Notes under the pieces: model-generated | The model's input: only the letters and a program-made list of their open reading frames with translations | The model's database searches: none | Told to the model about the DNA's origin: nothing | Shown here: positions 1 to 8,109 of the stretch, piece by piece | Layout of the letters: every line of letters starts with the position of its first letter | Numbering within the stretch: position 1 is the stretch's first letter | Program-made: the position numbers and the translations under genes | NCBI GenBank assembly: GCA_964434585.1 | Contig: CAYSVN010000008.1 | Span: 1-32,692, forward strand | Direction of reading: 5' to 3' | Length of the DNA: 32,692 bases | Source: CAYSVN01 sp964434585 | GTDB lineage: Bacteria; Patescibacteriota; Gracilibacteria; Peribacterales; Peribacteraceae

Positions 1-1648
1 AAACTTCGGAAAGGTAACAGGCTTCGCAGTACACAGTCTCTGGTCTTTCTGGTGCATAAGTTGTCTGCACATCCTTGGAGCACTTTTGACACTGACGAGT
101 ATAAAGCTCTGGTTTATTCATAAATCTCATCCGTTCTTGATACCTTGCATTAGGACAAAGCCTTGGAATTGGTAAATTATGTTCACGGTAAAATCGTAAT
201 TCTAATGGTGTTAATTTAAAGAATTCTCCAGTTTCTTTACACACCAGTGCCCAGTTTAAAATATCATCAGGAATATCTTGTAGCTTATCTGGCAACTCTG
301 CTGCCGGAATGGTTTTAAGGGCATGCACAGGCTCTTGCACATTATCATTCCACGTAAATCCTTCAGCTAATGCCCTCTCTTTTTCTAATGGATACCACTC
401 GTAAGCAGTGCTGTCATTATAATCAAAACCACTAAACTCTTTTGGAAAATATTCGCCCCACTCCCCTGTATGTTTCATATGTTCAATAATACGTGGTGCT
501 AATTCTTCGTACTCCTCCTTTGTATATTGCTTATTTAAAATACAATACTCTTTACGCTTTAAGCCACAGCAACCAAAAACATAATTAGAGTTCACTGCAC
601 TATCGCAGTACGTTGCATTACTAGAAATAAACGAGGCAATATTCATCATACAACTATCCGCTTTAATAGTTGCAATATTGTTATAACAATTACGGCTATG
701 GCTACCAATATAGTCACAGTTTAGTAAATCTGTAGATTCATAAGCCACAAAGGCATTGCTAACATCTTGGCTATTCCAGGCGTCGTAACAGTTATGGCAG
801 CTCTTACAGCCTTCTACATAATCCCCACTAGAGTCTTCGCTATTAAGAATGTGACTTGCTTTTACAACACGCTGTTTACGCAATTCCATTAAGCGGTAGT
901 AATGCTGATGATTCAGTTCATAACCATCGGTAATATAATCTTTTTTACGCTCTTCATATGCTTCACGAGTTAATTGCTCATTTTCTATACAGTATTGTTT
1001 TTGGTTAAGATTTGTACACAAAATACAATCTGTACAGCTAGAACAGTCGCTAACAAAAGCACAATCTGTACAATTATTACTATCAATTGTAAAACGGCAG
1101 CCATAACAATTATCACTATTGTGCAACGCGTAACATAGTTCATTCTCATTACTAAAATCGATATCAACCGAGCTTTTATTACGGATATTTAAATGCCCAT
1201 ACATTACTTGCTCATTGTAATCCCCACCAAACACCAAATAACAATCTTTATTATCTTCACACCAATTACAATAATCACTGTTGTCTGGATTAACATTAAC
1301 AAGTGACATTTTTGGAACCTCTAATTGAAGCTCTCTAAATTGCTCAAAGAATGGTCGATCAAAATCAAACTCTCTTCCGTAATCCATACCATCCCAATAA
1401 TCACTATTCCAATATTCTCTATCGTAAACGGGAAAAGGTTTATGTTCATGATAGTGCGAAACAATTTGTGCGCCAGTGGCATCACACTTACGGCGGTACA
1501 AACGTCGGCCAGCCCGAAACGACATTCTATGACGATGGTTTGCCTCGAAACATTCTGCAAGAGGCTCAAACCTAAACTTTTTATACTGTGCAATTTCTGC
1601 TTCAGAAAGTTTAAATTGCTTACCGGTAACACGACATGTTAATTCCAT
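1..1648 (-). CDS. P1: Cys-rich zinc-ribbon/repeat protein, 3' edge cut
   Basis: Reading frame of 549 codons from ATG at 1648; position 1 is the first base of the last sense codon, so only that codon and the stop are missing. About 32 Cys. The N-terminal module is atypical: it has single Cys at residues 5, 33 and 55 (LTCRVTGKQF..., RRKCDATG) and lacks the CxxC and CPxCR pairs of the other copies, resembling instead the C-terminal module of its relatives. Two repeat blocks follow, each closed by the K-x-Y-C-x-x-N-x-Q signature, then EWGEYFP and a C-terminal CxxC-x17-CxxC ribbon. The start is supported by a -10 element 6 bases upstream. It is divergent from regulator R1. Molecular function unknown; structural zinc binding is inferred. 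Confidence 0.93.
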   Translation of the reverse strand, partial: MELTCRVTGKQFKLSEAEIAQYKKFRFEPLAECFEANHRHRMSFRAGRRLYRRKCDATGAQIVSHYHEHKPFPVYDREYWNSDYWDGMDYGREFDFDRPFFEQFRELQLEVPKMSLVNVNPDNSDYCNWCEDNKDCYLVFGGDYNEQVMYGHLNIRNKSSVDIDFSNENELCYALHNSDNCYGCRFTIDSNNCTDCAFVSDCSSCTDCILCTNLNQKQYCIENEQLTREAYEERKKDYITDGYELNHQHYYRLMELRKQRVVKASHILNSEDSSGDYVEGCKSCHNCYDAWNSQDVSNAFVAYESTDLLNCDYIGSHSRNCYNNIATIKADSCMMNIASFISSNATYCDSAVNSNYVFGCCGLKRKEYCILNKQYTKEEYEELAPRIIEHMKHTGEWGEYFPKEFSGFDYNDSTAYEWYPLEKERALAEGFTWNDNVQEPVHALKTIPAAELPDKLQDIPDDILNWALVCKETGEFFKLTPLELRFYREHNLPIPRLCPNARYQERMRFMNKPELYTRQCQKCSKDVQTTYAPERPETVYCEACYLSEV

Positions 1649-1654
1649 AGAGAG

Positions 1655-1660
1655 AATGTA
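1655..1660 (-). promoter_or_regulatory. -10 element of P1 (leaderless)
   Basis: TACATT on the minus strand ends 6 bases before the ATG at 1648, placing the transcription start at or next to the start codon. No convincing -35 hexamer. It matches the pattern of eight other paralogs. Confidence 0.55.
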
Positions 1661-1782
1661 GAAAAGATGATTAAATTTACTAAGTGAAACTATATACCAA
1701 ACTGTAATAGTGTCAATACATCAAAAAGATTACTACGATAAATATTACACTTTTATCCCTTATTTTAGGCATTTAATTATGA

Positions 1783-1788
1783 TATACT
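1783..1788 (+). promoter_or_regulatory. Extended -10 of regulator R1
   Basis: TGATATACT (TG at 1780-1781, hexamer 1783-1788). The predicted start near 1795 falls inside the palindrome at 1792-1809, so the palindrome is well placed to block transcription. The leader to the ATG at 1874 is about 80 bases and contains a dispersed repeat. Confidence 0.55.
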
Positions 1789-1791
1789 AAC

Positions 1792-1809
1792 TGTAGTAAT
1801 TTTACTACA
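1792..1809. promoter_or_regulatory. Perfect palindrome, probable R1 operator
   Basis: TGTAGTAATTTTACTACA: 8-bp perfect arms around a 2-base centre. It overlaps the predicted transcription start of R1 and lies in the region shared with divergent P1. Its outer arms TGTAG/CTACA are the same as in the palindrome upstream of R4 (32007-32024), which has the same 18-bp length. Binding by R1 is inferred from position. Confidence 0.6.
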
Positions 1810-1813
1810 ACAA

Positions 1814-1853
1814 CCCTTCGACTCCTCACCTACGGTTCGTCGCTCAGGATGAC
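1814..1853. repeat. Dispersed palindromic repeat (TCCTGAG...CGAAGG family)
   Basis: Carries the halves CCTTCGACTCC and CGCTCAGGATGAC around a short centre, and can form a stem. The same family recurs at 9812, 26523, 28259, 30019, 31844 and 32053. Here it sits in the 5' leader of R1; R4 carries a copy at the equivalent place. Confidence 0.75.
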
Positions 1854-1873
1854 AGTTGGTATCTTTCACCTTT

Positions 1874-2650
1874 ATGCAATTAGAAGACTTACAAGAATTA
1901 GGCCTAAGCAACGATGAAGCCAAAGTGTACCTAGCACTACTAGAATTAGGCAGTGGCTATGTAAGCGTTATTGCTAAACAGGCTAATGTGCACCGAGTTG
2001 TTTGTTATAAGGTGCTAGAAAACTTAGTAGCTAAGGGGCTGGTAAACCAATACAGCAAAGATAATATTAGGCACTTTTCTGCCGAGGGCCCAAAGATTCT
2101 TATTCGTCACCAAAAAAAACTGCTCGATAAAGCAGAAAACCTAGTGCCACAACTACTTAGCTTAACCAGTGATTTATCATACAAACCAAAAACGCTTATC
2201 TACGAAGGGCAAGAAGGAATCATGAACGTTATTGAAGACACTCTACACGCCGAAGATGGCATTTTAGGCTACACCAACTTTGCCGAGCTACCACAAGTAC
2301 TGCCAGAAAATTACCTAATGGATTACGCTAAGCAAAAAATTAAAAAACGCATTGCCACTCGGATGCTTAGCCCTCACAGCTTGGAAGGCCTACAGCATTT
2401 AGGACAATGCTATCCGCAAGGTTTCCACACCCACTTAGTAGAAGTACTGTTTGTGGACCCAGAAAACTTTCCATTTGAGTACCAAGTAATGATCTACAAT
2501 AATAAGGTAGCTATTCTTAGTTTAAACCCTAAAGAGCTACTAGGGATTATTTTAGAAAGTGCGCTGTACGCCCGTACCCAACGTGCTATTTTTGAACTCG
2601 CTTGGCGTGGGGCAGAACAATTAACGACGCCTTTTTATAAAAAAAATTAA
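1874..2650 (+). CDS. R1: TrmB-like transcriptional regulator
   Basis: 258 residues from ATG 1874. An upstream TTG at 1856 would add residues encoded by repeat DNA and is not favoured. Residues about 1-70 form a winged helix-turn-helix of the TrmB type (LGLSNDEAKVYLALLELG, then recognition-helix region VHRVVCYKVLENLVAKGLV). A short helical linker leads to a C-terminal effector-like domain beginning LIYEGQEGIMNVIEDTL, related to R4 and R2. The ligand cannot be told. R1 diverges from P1 with a palindrome over its own start site, suggesting autoregulation and control of P1. Its stop overlaps the stop of convergent P2 by 4 bases. Confidence 0.88.
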   Translation: MQLEDLQELGLSNDEAKVYLALLELGSGYVSVIAKQANVHRVVCYKVLENLVAKGLVNQYSKDNIRHFSAEGPKILIRHQKKLLDKAENLVPQLLSLTSDLSYKPKTLIYEGQEGIMNVIEDTLHAEDGILGYTNFAELPQVLPENYLMDYAKQKIKKRIATRMLSPHSLEGLQHLGQCYPQGFHTHLVEVLFVDPENFPFEYQVMIYNNKVAILSLNPKELLGIILESALYARTQRAIFELAWRGAEQLTTPFYKKN

Positions 2651-4338
2651 TTAACCGCTCCTAAATAACAATCTTCACATAGTACCGTTTCTGGCCTATC
2701 GGCTGCATACGTTGTGCTAATAGCTTTACGGCACTCATTACACTCACGGTCGCAAAGAGTGCGAGGATTACGCCTAGCTAAACGGCCACGAAATCGCTCT
2801 AGCCACATGTTGCGTGGAATGGGCAGTTGGTGGTCGCGATAGAAACGAAGCTCTTGTGCAGTTAATTTAAATGGCTTTCCAGAAGTCGAACAAACAATTG
2901 CCCAATTTAAAATATCATCTGGAACATCAGCAATATTATCTGGCAACTGGTCAGCGGTAATCGTTTTTTCTACCGTTGGTACTGGTAGCTCATTATCGTC
3001 CCAATGGGCACCAAGTGATATTGCTGCATCACGCGCAATCGGCATAAATTCAATAGCATCACAACGGTTGTAATGAAACGGACTAAGCTTAGGTGGAAAA
3101 AATTGTCCCCACTCCCCTGTCTGTTTCATATGTTCAATAATGCGTGGCACCAATTCTTCGTACTGTTCCTTAGTATATTGCTTATTTAAAATACAGTATT
3201 GTTTACGATCTAAATTAGTACACCCAAAACAATCCTTACAACCTTCTAATAAAATAGAGTAGTACACATCAGCCACACTGGTGTTCACCATAGAACAAAA
3301 CATCGCATGATACACGCCTTCACCAGCAAGTACACATTGGTAGCTTAGTTCTAAGTTAAAACCAAACTGGTAAATATCATAAACGTCTTTTGCACCGGTA
3401 ACTGTTTGAATACAAAATTTTCCATTTTCAACATCTTCACAGTCAAAACTTTCTGTTACATTTTTACAATTAATTAAGTAGTCACCTTTAGAGGCCTCTA
3501 TATTGTAACCATGATACTCCTTATGTGGTGCAGCTAACTTAAGTTCTTCCAAACGTTTTACCCAAGCTTGGTACTGGCTACTACTTCCTAAATCAATCGT
3601 TGCCATCTTTGCTTTATATTCATCTGCAGTTAATTGCTGATTTTCAAAATAAAATTGTTTATTGCGCAGGCCTGTACTTGCAAAGCAATCAGTACAACCA
3701 ATACAATCATATAAAAATGCACTCGTGCGTGTATTATTACAATCTTGGCAATGCGTTAAGCCATAACAGTCATGGCAGTCGGTAGAATCATAACAAAGCT
3801 CACTCCTAAAGTTATAGTAACCATCCACACAGTTAGTACAATGCTTAATACCATAACCATAATAACAATCCTCGTTATGGTCGGCATGCATAATTAAGTA
3901 GCAATTTTTAAGGCTGCCTGCACACTGTACATAGTCAGAATTTTCTAACGTCCCACTAACATACTGGCCACTAAATGGTACAACATCTAATAGTTCTTTA
4001 AATTGTTCAAAAAACGGTCGGTCAAAATCAAAATCTCTACCGTATTCTAAAGGATCATGACCATCACCAGACCAACAGTCTCTACAAAAAGATTTACGCC
4101 CAGAACTTGGGTCAATTTGCGAAAGCATATGCTTAGAGCAAAGCGCACATGATGCTGAATAAAGGTAAAACTCATTAATAAACATTAAACGACGTTGATA
4201 CCGACAGGTTGGGCAATTAATAGGCGGTGGCACTAATTGCTTTACACCATTAAAGACTGGTGAAATTTTATCGTAAAAAGCCATGTCTTCTGGAGTGACT
4301 TCAAAGTCTACCTGGCATGTTTGGCATTGATGATTCAT
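2647..4338 (-). CDS. P2: Cys-rich zinc-ribbon/repeat protein
   Basis: 563 residues, about 37 Cys. The N-terminal module has C5/C8, C42/C45 (CPTCR), C64/C67 and C85/C88; the last two pairs form CxxC-x17-CxxC, the same spacing as the C-terminal ribbon (CNEC...CEDC), direct evidence that the two ends are copies of one module. Between them are two Cys/Asn/Tyr repeat blocks ending LRNKQFYFENQ and LDRKQYCILNKQ, and the linker EWGQFFP. The P2 C-terminus ends AVN rather than EVY. No signal peptide or membrane helix. The ATG is fixed by a TATACT -10 6 bases upstream. Convergent with R1 (4-base overlap). Confidence 0.95.
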   Translation of the reverse strand: MNHQCQTCQVDFEVTPEDMAFYDKISPVFNGVKQLVPPPINCPTCRYQRRLMFINEFYLYSASCALCSKHMLSQIDPSSGRKSFCRDCWSGDGHDPLEYGRDFDFDRPFFEQFKELLDVVPFSGQYVSGTLENSDYVQCAGSLKNCYLIMHADHNEDCYYGYGIKHCTNCVDGYYNFRSELCYDSTDCHDCYGLTHCQDCNNTRTSAFLYDCIGCTDCFASTGLRNKQFYFENQQLTADEYKAKMATIDLGSSSQYQAWVKRLEELKLAAPHKEYHGYNIEASKGDYLINCKNVTESFDCEDVENGKFCIQTVTGAKDVYDIYQFGFNLELSYQCVLAGEGVYHAMFCSMVNTSVADVYYSILLEGCKDCFGCTNLDRKQYCILNKQYTKEQYEELVPRIIEHMKQTGEWGQFFPPKLSPFHYNRCDAIEFMPIARDAAISLGAHWDDNELPVPTVEKTITADQLPDNIADVPDDILNWAIVCSTSGKPFKLTAQELRFYRDHQLPIPRNMWLERFRGRLARRNPRTLCDRECNECRKAISTTYAADRPETVLCEDCYLGAVN

Positions 4339-4344
4339 AAGATG

Positions 4345-4350
4345 AGTATA
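4345..4350 (-). promoter_or_regulatory. -10 element of P2 (leaderless)
   Basis: TATACT on the minus strand, 6 bases before the ATG at 4338. It implies an mRNA beginning at the start codon. Confidence 0.65.
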
Positions 4351-4406
4351 CGGGAATTAAAAAGGGAAAAGTACCCTCGCCTAGAAATGTAGACGAGGGA
4401 ATCAAT

Positions 4407-5078
4407 TTATTTAGTACCAAGTAATTTATGAGAAAGGTATAAGAACGGAGTATCGAACAGCGCAACAATAAGTTTTGCAACGTATCCGGTAAGGATAAGT
4501 GACCAGATATTTGGCACCACTCCACCAAAAGCAATTCCAAAGAAGATAACTGAGTCTAGAAACTGCGAGATGAGCGTCGAACCATTATTACGCATCCATA
4601 AGTACTTACCATTCATCCAGCTATCAATTTTATCGTACAACCAAACATCAAGATTTTGAGCAATAAGGTAAGCAATTAAACTAGCAGCTGTAATACGTGG
4701 TGCTGACTTAAACAACGTGTTAAAAGCATCTGTTGCTGCATTAGCCTCAACTGGTGAAATAAGGGTGTATAAGTTTCCAAATACAATAAGGAATACAACA
4801 GCAAGGAGTCCATTTAATACACTAGAGTAACCTGCTTTTTTGCCCCAATGCTCAGAAAGAATATCAGTAGCTAAGAAGATAGCAGCGTAGAAAACAGCAC
4901 TTCCATTGGCAACAAAGCCAAACAGGCTATGGTTTTTAACTGCGGTGAACTGCACCATAATAAGGTTAAGCACAATTAACATTTTTAACCACTGCTTACC
5001 AAAGCGTGTGGCAGCTAATACTAAAGAAAGGTCAACAACCATTGCGATAATAAAGATAAGTTCATTAGAGATTTCCAT
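4407..5078 (-). CDS. yhhQ: Queuosine precursor transporter, YhhQ/VUT family
   Basis: 223-residue polytopic membrane protein with about six or seven hydrophobic segments. Family signatures are visible: ATDILSEHWGKKAG at residues 70-83, RNNGSTLISQFLDSVIFF at 163-180, and a late DTPFLY at 209-214. YhhQ-family carriers import preQ0/preQ1 or related queuosine precursors for tRNA modification; CPR bacteria would be expected to scavenge such compounds. The substrate here is inferred from the family. The gene lies 32 bases after the 94-residue protein and is probably co-transcribed with it. Its leader contains a run of eight C just before the start codon (TTTACCCCCCCCTACTTATG) and no Shine-Dalgarno motif. 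Confidence 0.88.
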   Translation of the reverse strand: MEISNELIFIIAMVVDLSLVLAATRFGKQWLKMLIVLNLIMVQFTAVKNHSLFGFVANGSAVFYAAIFLATDILSEHWGKKAGYSSVLNGLLAVVFLIVFGNLYTLISPVEANAATDAFNTLFKSAPRITAASLIAYLIAQNLDVWLYDKIDSWMNGKYLWMRNNGSTLISQFLDSVIFFGIAFGGVVPNIWSLILTGYVAKLIVALFDTPFLYLSHKLLGTK

Positions 5079-5081
5079 AAG

Positions 5082-5098
5082 TAGGGGGGGGTAAATAA
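5082..5098 (-). promoter_or_regulatory. C-tract leader motif of the transporter gene
   Basis: On the minus strand the bases before the ATG read TTTACCCCCCCCTACTT. A similar C-run sits at the same distance before the 94-residue gene (TTTCCCCCTCTACTT) and before the CADD-like gene (TTTCCCCCTTGTACTCCT). None of the P genes with a leaderless promoter has it. Role unknown. Confidence 0.4.
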
Positions 5099-5110
5099 TT
5101 AAAAAGAAAA

Positions 5111-5395
5111 TTACAAAATAGATACGCCAACAGGTTGGTTAGTATCAAAATTTCTAGAGACAATAGCTGTAACCGAACCTTGGCACATTAATTGATCAAT
5201 TTTTGCCACAGTAGAATCTAAATTTAAAATTTTGCTAACAGGATTAGAAGACAAAATAAGAAGGTGTGTTTCATCAATAAAGTTGAGAAGGGCTTGGGCA
5301 CGAGACCTAGTAGTGATAGGAATAATCATTGCAGGATCTTCTGTAATAGCGTCAATGTCTTGTACACAGTTAGAGATGTGAGATAGTGCGTTCAT
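5111..5395 (-). CDS. Uncharacterised 94-residue protein
   Basis: I do not recognise this protein. It starts MNALSHISNCVQDIDAI and has two cysteines, no clear membrane segment, and a mixed alpha/beta pattern with a central LLNFIDETHLLILSS stretch. It is probably real: ordinary amino-acid composition, the same C-tract leader as the next gene, and tight spacing (32 bases) to the YhhQ-type transporter, suggesting a two-gene transcript. It diverges from R2, which could regulate the pair. A role linked to the transporter is a guess from position only. Confidence 0.65.
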   Translation of the reverse strand: MNALSHISNCVQDIDAITEDPAMIIPITTRSRAQALLNFIDETHLLILSSNPVSKILNLDSTVAKIDQLMCQGSVTAIVSRNFDTNQPVGVSIL

Positions 5396-5516
5396 AAGTA
5401 GAGGGGGAAAGTAAATACTTGAAAATAGTAAGCTTTATGTTATAGATATACTTTATTTCCTCAAATACAGTAAATATTAATACGCCTTAAATAATGAATA
5501 TAAGCCAAAAAAAGGT

Positions 5517-5531
5517 GTCGGTTTTTCCGAC
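5517..5531. promoter_or_regulatory. Palindrome in R2 promoter, probable operator
   Basis: GTCGGTTTTTCCGAC: perfect 5-bp arms separated by five T. It ends 7 bases upstream of the R2 -10 hexamer (5539-5544), between the expected -35 and -10 positions, in the divergent region shared with the 94-residue gene. Binding by R2 is inferred. Confidence 0.45.
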
Positions 5532-5535
5532 GAAA

Positions 5536-5544
5536 TGCTATACT
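5536..5544 (+). promoter_or_regulatory. Extended -10 of R2 (leaderless)
   Basis: TGCTATACT, ending 6 bases before ATG 5551. It favours this start over the in-frame ATG at 5494, which would lie upstream of the promoter. Confidence 0.65.
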
Positions 5545-5550
5545 AAAAGT

Positions 5551-6315
5551 ATGTTAGAGCAGGTATTAACCATTAATGGCTTTAGTAAAAAAGAGGCAAC
5601 TATTTATTTAGCCGTTCTTAGCAGTGGCGAAGCAACCGCTGGTGCCATTGCCAATAAAACTAAAATAAAGCGCTCTACGGTTTACACTGTAGTAGAAGAG
5701 CTTGTTAAAAAAAGCATTCTTTCAGTTAACAATCGTAAAGGCATTAAACGCATTTCTGCCTTACCGCCACAAGCACTTATCGAACGTTTTCGACATTCAA
5801 TTTCCACAGCAGAAAGTGCATTACCAGCATTGTTAGAGATGGCTTACTCATCCCCTATTAAGCCGCGCTTACAATTTTATGAAGGCCTTGATGGCATCAT
5901 GGAAATTGTTACGCAAATAAATGCTATTCATAATGCTGAGCCAGGCATGATTGTTACCGATTACTCTAAAATGCCAGAAAAAGTTTGGCAAAAAATAATA
6001 CAAACAGGCAAAAAAAGAGAGCGAACAAAAAATCGCTTAAAAATTATTGTACCACCTAATCAAAAAAATATAGAAGTACAAGCTAAGGAAGAAGAAAACA
6101 ACCATTACGCAGAACATCGCATTGCAGAATTTACCTTTACAGATGTGCCATTGGAGCTAAGTTTATTTGATAACACAAAAGTCGCTTTTATGTCATTTGA
6201 GCCTGGCGCTAATTTTGCAGTAATTTTAGATTCTGCTGCTATTTATAACACTCTTAAAAACTTGTTTTTATTTATTTGGAAGCACGGTGCACCAAGGCAG
6301 AATACTAACCACTAA
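5551..6315 (+). CDS. R2: TrmB-like transcriptional regulator
   Basis: 254 residues from ATG 5551 (MLEQVLTINGFSKKEATIY). An upstream in-frame ATG at 5494 gives 19 extra residues translated from promoter DNA and is rejected. A winged helix-turn-helix occupies residues about 1-75 (AGAIANKTKIKRSTVYTVVEE), followed by an effector-like domain starting LQFYEGLDGIMEIV and ending with a hydrophobic strand and helix. More distant from R1 and R4 than these are from each other. It is divergent from the unknown/transporter pair and convergent with P3, overlapping it by 11 bases. Autoregulation through the palindrome at 5517-5531 is likely; the ligand is unknown. Confidence 0.85.
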   Translation: MLEQVLTINGFSKKEATIYLAVLSSGEATAGAIANKTKIKRSTVYTVVEELVKKSILSVNNRKGIKRISALPPQALIERFRHSISTAESALPALLEMAYSSPIKPRLQFYEGLDGIMEIVTQINAIHNAEPGMIVTDYSKMPEKVWQKIIQTGKKRERTKNRLKIIVPPNQKNIEVQAKEEENNHYAEHRIAEFTFTDVPLELSLFDNTKVAFMSFEPGANFAVILDSAAIYNTLKNLFLFIWKHGAPRQNTNH

Positions 6316-7978
6316 ATTCCTGCTCGTACACGTCTTTATCCCAAACGATCCAACCAGAGTCTGGAGGAATAGTTGTTAAAATAGGCACACCAGTTTTGTC
6401 GCACGTGCGCTCATAAAGTTTGCGCTCGCCCAGTAAAGCAAAGCGATCATTCATGCGCGTATCGTATGTTGTACGCGGCAGCGGCACATTCATTTGTTTG
6501 CATTTTACAATTTCTGCCGAGGTTACTCTAAACGGTCTCCCGGTTATTTCACACTTAAATGTTAATGGATTATTAGATTCAGGCAAACCATCTAAAACAG
6601 CATCAAATGTAGACTCATCAATACTTAAGGCATCATGCTCGTGCCAATTATATCCTTGTGTCTCTGCTTCCTGTTTTGTTAGTGGAAATGAACGCTGAGC
6701 AATTGTTTGATTGTAAGGCAAGGCCGCAAAATTAATTGGGAAAAATTCACCCCATTCACCATTGGCTTTCATGTGCTCAATAATCTTAGGTGCAAGTGCT
6801 TCATACTGTTCTTTAGAATATTGTTTATTTAAAATACAATACTCGCTATTGGTAACACTGGCACAACCAAACAAATTACTAGACCTCTCGCAATGGTTAC
6901 AATAGTACGCATCCGAAACGCCATCAAAACAATAATTAGAAAATAATACACGCACAATATTAGTGCCACAGACAGTGTCTTCATAAAGAAGCTCTGCGTT
7001 ATTACCATAAAGGGTAACGTCCATACAATCTTTTGTATTAGTATTCACAAAGAAACAATACTTAAGATTCTCACCATCATTAATTAAAAAACTATCATGA
7101 ACAGATTTAGAATCATTAATATAGTTGCCAGTTGCATCTAGAGCATTCACCGTCGACATATGTGGACGAGGGTGCTGTTTAAAAAATTCAAAACAACGCT
7201 GCTGCACTTGTTGGCGGACTGTATGTGAACTTAAATCAATATCTGCCATGCGACGTTCATATTCCTCTTTAGTTAGTTGCTCATTAAACATACAGTACTC
7301 GCTATGGCGTAAATTTACACAACCAAAACAGTTAATACAATTGCGGCAATTCATTAAAAAATAACTATCTTTACAGTCCGTACAAAATTGCGAACTCTGA
7401 ACCCCATAACAACCTTTACAAGAAGTAAGATCATAACAAAGCTCACAATGAAAACTAAGCGTGCCCTCTAATACATCTTGGTGGTACCAGCTCATATCAA
7501 GCCCTATGCAATCTTCACCTTCTAGTACCCCAAAACATAAATAGCAATTTTTACAATAATGACTATTGTTAACGTAGTCGCTGTTCTCATTCGCTAAAAT
7601 AGAACGAGCAGGCCGAGGTACTTCAAAAAAAAGTTCTTGCAGCTGTTCTAAAAATGGACGATTAAAATCTACCTCTCGGCCATAATTTAAAGCATTCCAT
7701 TTATCACTTCGATAATACTCATTATCGTACACTGGAAACGGTGTCTTTGGCGGCCAAATAGAAAACACTTGTTCGCCAGAGTTATCGGCCTTACGAACAT
7801 TTAAATACAATTGATTTCGATGAATCGCTCGCCGTTGAAACCGACAATCTGGGCAATAAGTAGGCGTTGGCACATCATACGTTACACCATTAAACGTAGG
7901 GCTTACACGTTTATAAAACGATAAGTCTTCATCTGTAACCTCAAATGAAGTTTCACACTTTGTGCATGTTTTATTCAT
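6305..7978 (-). CDS. P3: Cys-rich zinc-ribbon/repeat protein, EFSG subtype
   Basis: 557 residues, about 31 Cys, the fewest among the copies. N-terminal module C5/C8 and C42/C45; the third Cys position (RxC before the PVY motif) is lost (LNVRKADNSG). The two repeat blocks end FGCVNLRHSEYCMFNEQ and FGCASVTNSEYCILNKQ. The C-terminus belongs to a subtype shared with P4 and P6: the CxxC-x17-CxxC ribbon is replaced by RTCDKTG and a tail of WIVWDKDVYEQEFSG. The last 23 codons or so are identical in DNA to those of P4. TAG stop, overlapping R2. Leaderless -10 supports the start. Confidence 0.95.
   Translation of the reverse strand: MNKTCTKCETSFEVTDEDLSFYKRVSPTFNGVTYDVPTPTYCPDCRFQRRAIHRNQLYLNVRKADNSGEQVFSIWPPKTPFPVYDNEYYRSDKWNALNYGREVDFNRPFLEQLQELFFEVPRPARSILANENSDYVNNSHYCKNCYLCFGVLEGEDCIGLDMSWYHQDVLEGTLSFHCELCYDLTSCKGCYGVQSSQFCTDCKDSYFLMNCRNCINCFGCVNLRHSEYCMFNEQLTKEEYERRMADIDLSSHTVRQQVQQRCFEFFKQHPRPHMSTVNALDATGNYINDSKSVHDSFLINDGENLKYCFFVNTNTKDCMDVTLYGNNAELLYEDTVCGTNIVRVLFSNYCFDGVSDAYYCNHCERSSNLFGCASVTNSEYCILNKQYSKEQYEALAPKIIEHMKANGEWGEFFPINFAALPYNQTIAQRSFPLTKQEAETQGYNWHEHDALSIDESTFDAVLDGLPESNNPLTFKCEITGRPFRVTSAEIVKCKQMNVPLPRTTYDTRMNDRFALLGERKLYERTCDKTGVPILTTIPPDSGWIVWDKDVYEQEFSG
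6309..6377. repeat. 69-bp exact match to the 3' end of P4
   Basis: Identical base for base to 8114-8182, including synonymous positions, although P3 and P4 are clearly diverged elsewhere. It covers the codons for the EFSG-type tail. Best read as a gene-conversion or recombination tract. Confidence 0.85.
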
Positions 7979-7984
7979 GAAATA

Positions 7985-7990
7985 ATTGTA
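7985..7990 (-). promoter_or_regulatory. Extended -10 of P3 (leaderless)
   Basis: TGC followed by TACAAT on the minus strand, ending 6 bases before the ATG at 7978. Confidence 0.6.
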
Positions 7991-7998
7991 GCAAAAAG

Positions 7999-8105
7999 AG
8001 TAAATAGTGGATAGGTTATAGTGATTAGTGTCTACGTTTAAATAGCAATAAACGTTATTGTTGTTATAACTGAAACACTAATCACTAACCACTATTTACT
8101 ATTCA
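7999..8105. repeat. MITE-like inverted repeat, ATTAGTG family, copy 1
   Basis: Left arm about 7999-8032 (AGTAAATAGTGG ... GTGATTAGTGT) and right arm about 8074-8103 (ACACTAATCACTAACC... TTTACT) are imperfect reverse complements around a centre with its own short stem. A second copy of similar size and sequence lies at 10611-10710. No transposase is encoded; non-autonomous. It lies between the P4 stop and the P3 promoter. Confidence 0.75.
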
Positions 8106-8109
8106 CTAA

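Noticed and set aside
1325..1642. Open frames on the plus strand opposite P1
   Set aside because: Antisense to a P gene that aligns with 13 relatives over its full length; no promoter or motif of its own.
5396..5493. preQ1 riboswitch upstream of the 94-residue/transporter genes
   Set aside because: Looked for a preQ1-type hairpin with an A-rich tail in the minus-strand leader; found only a C-tract and AT-rich DNA.
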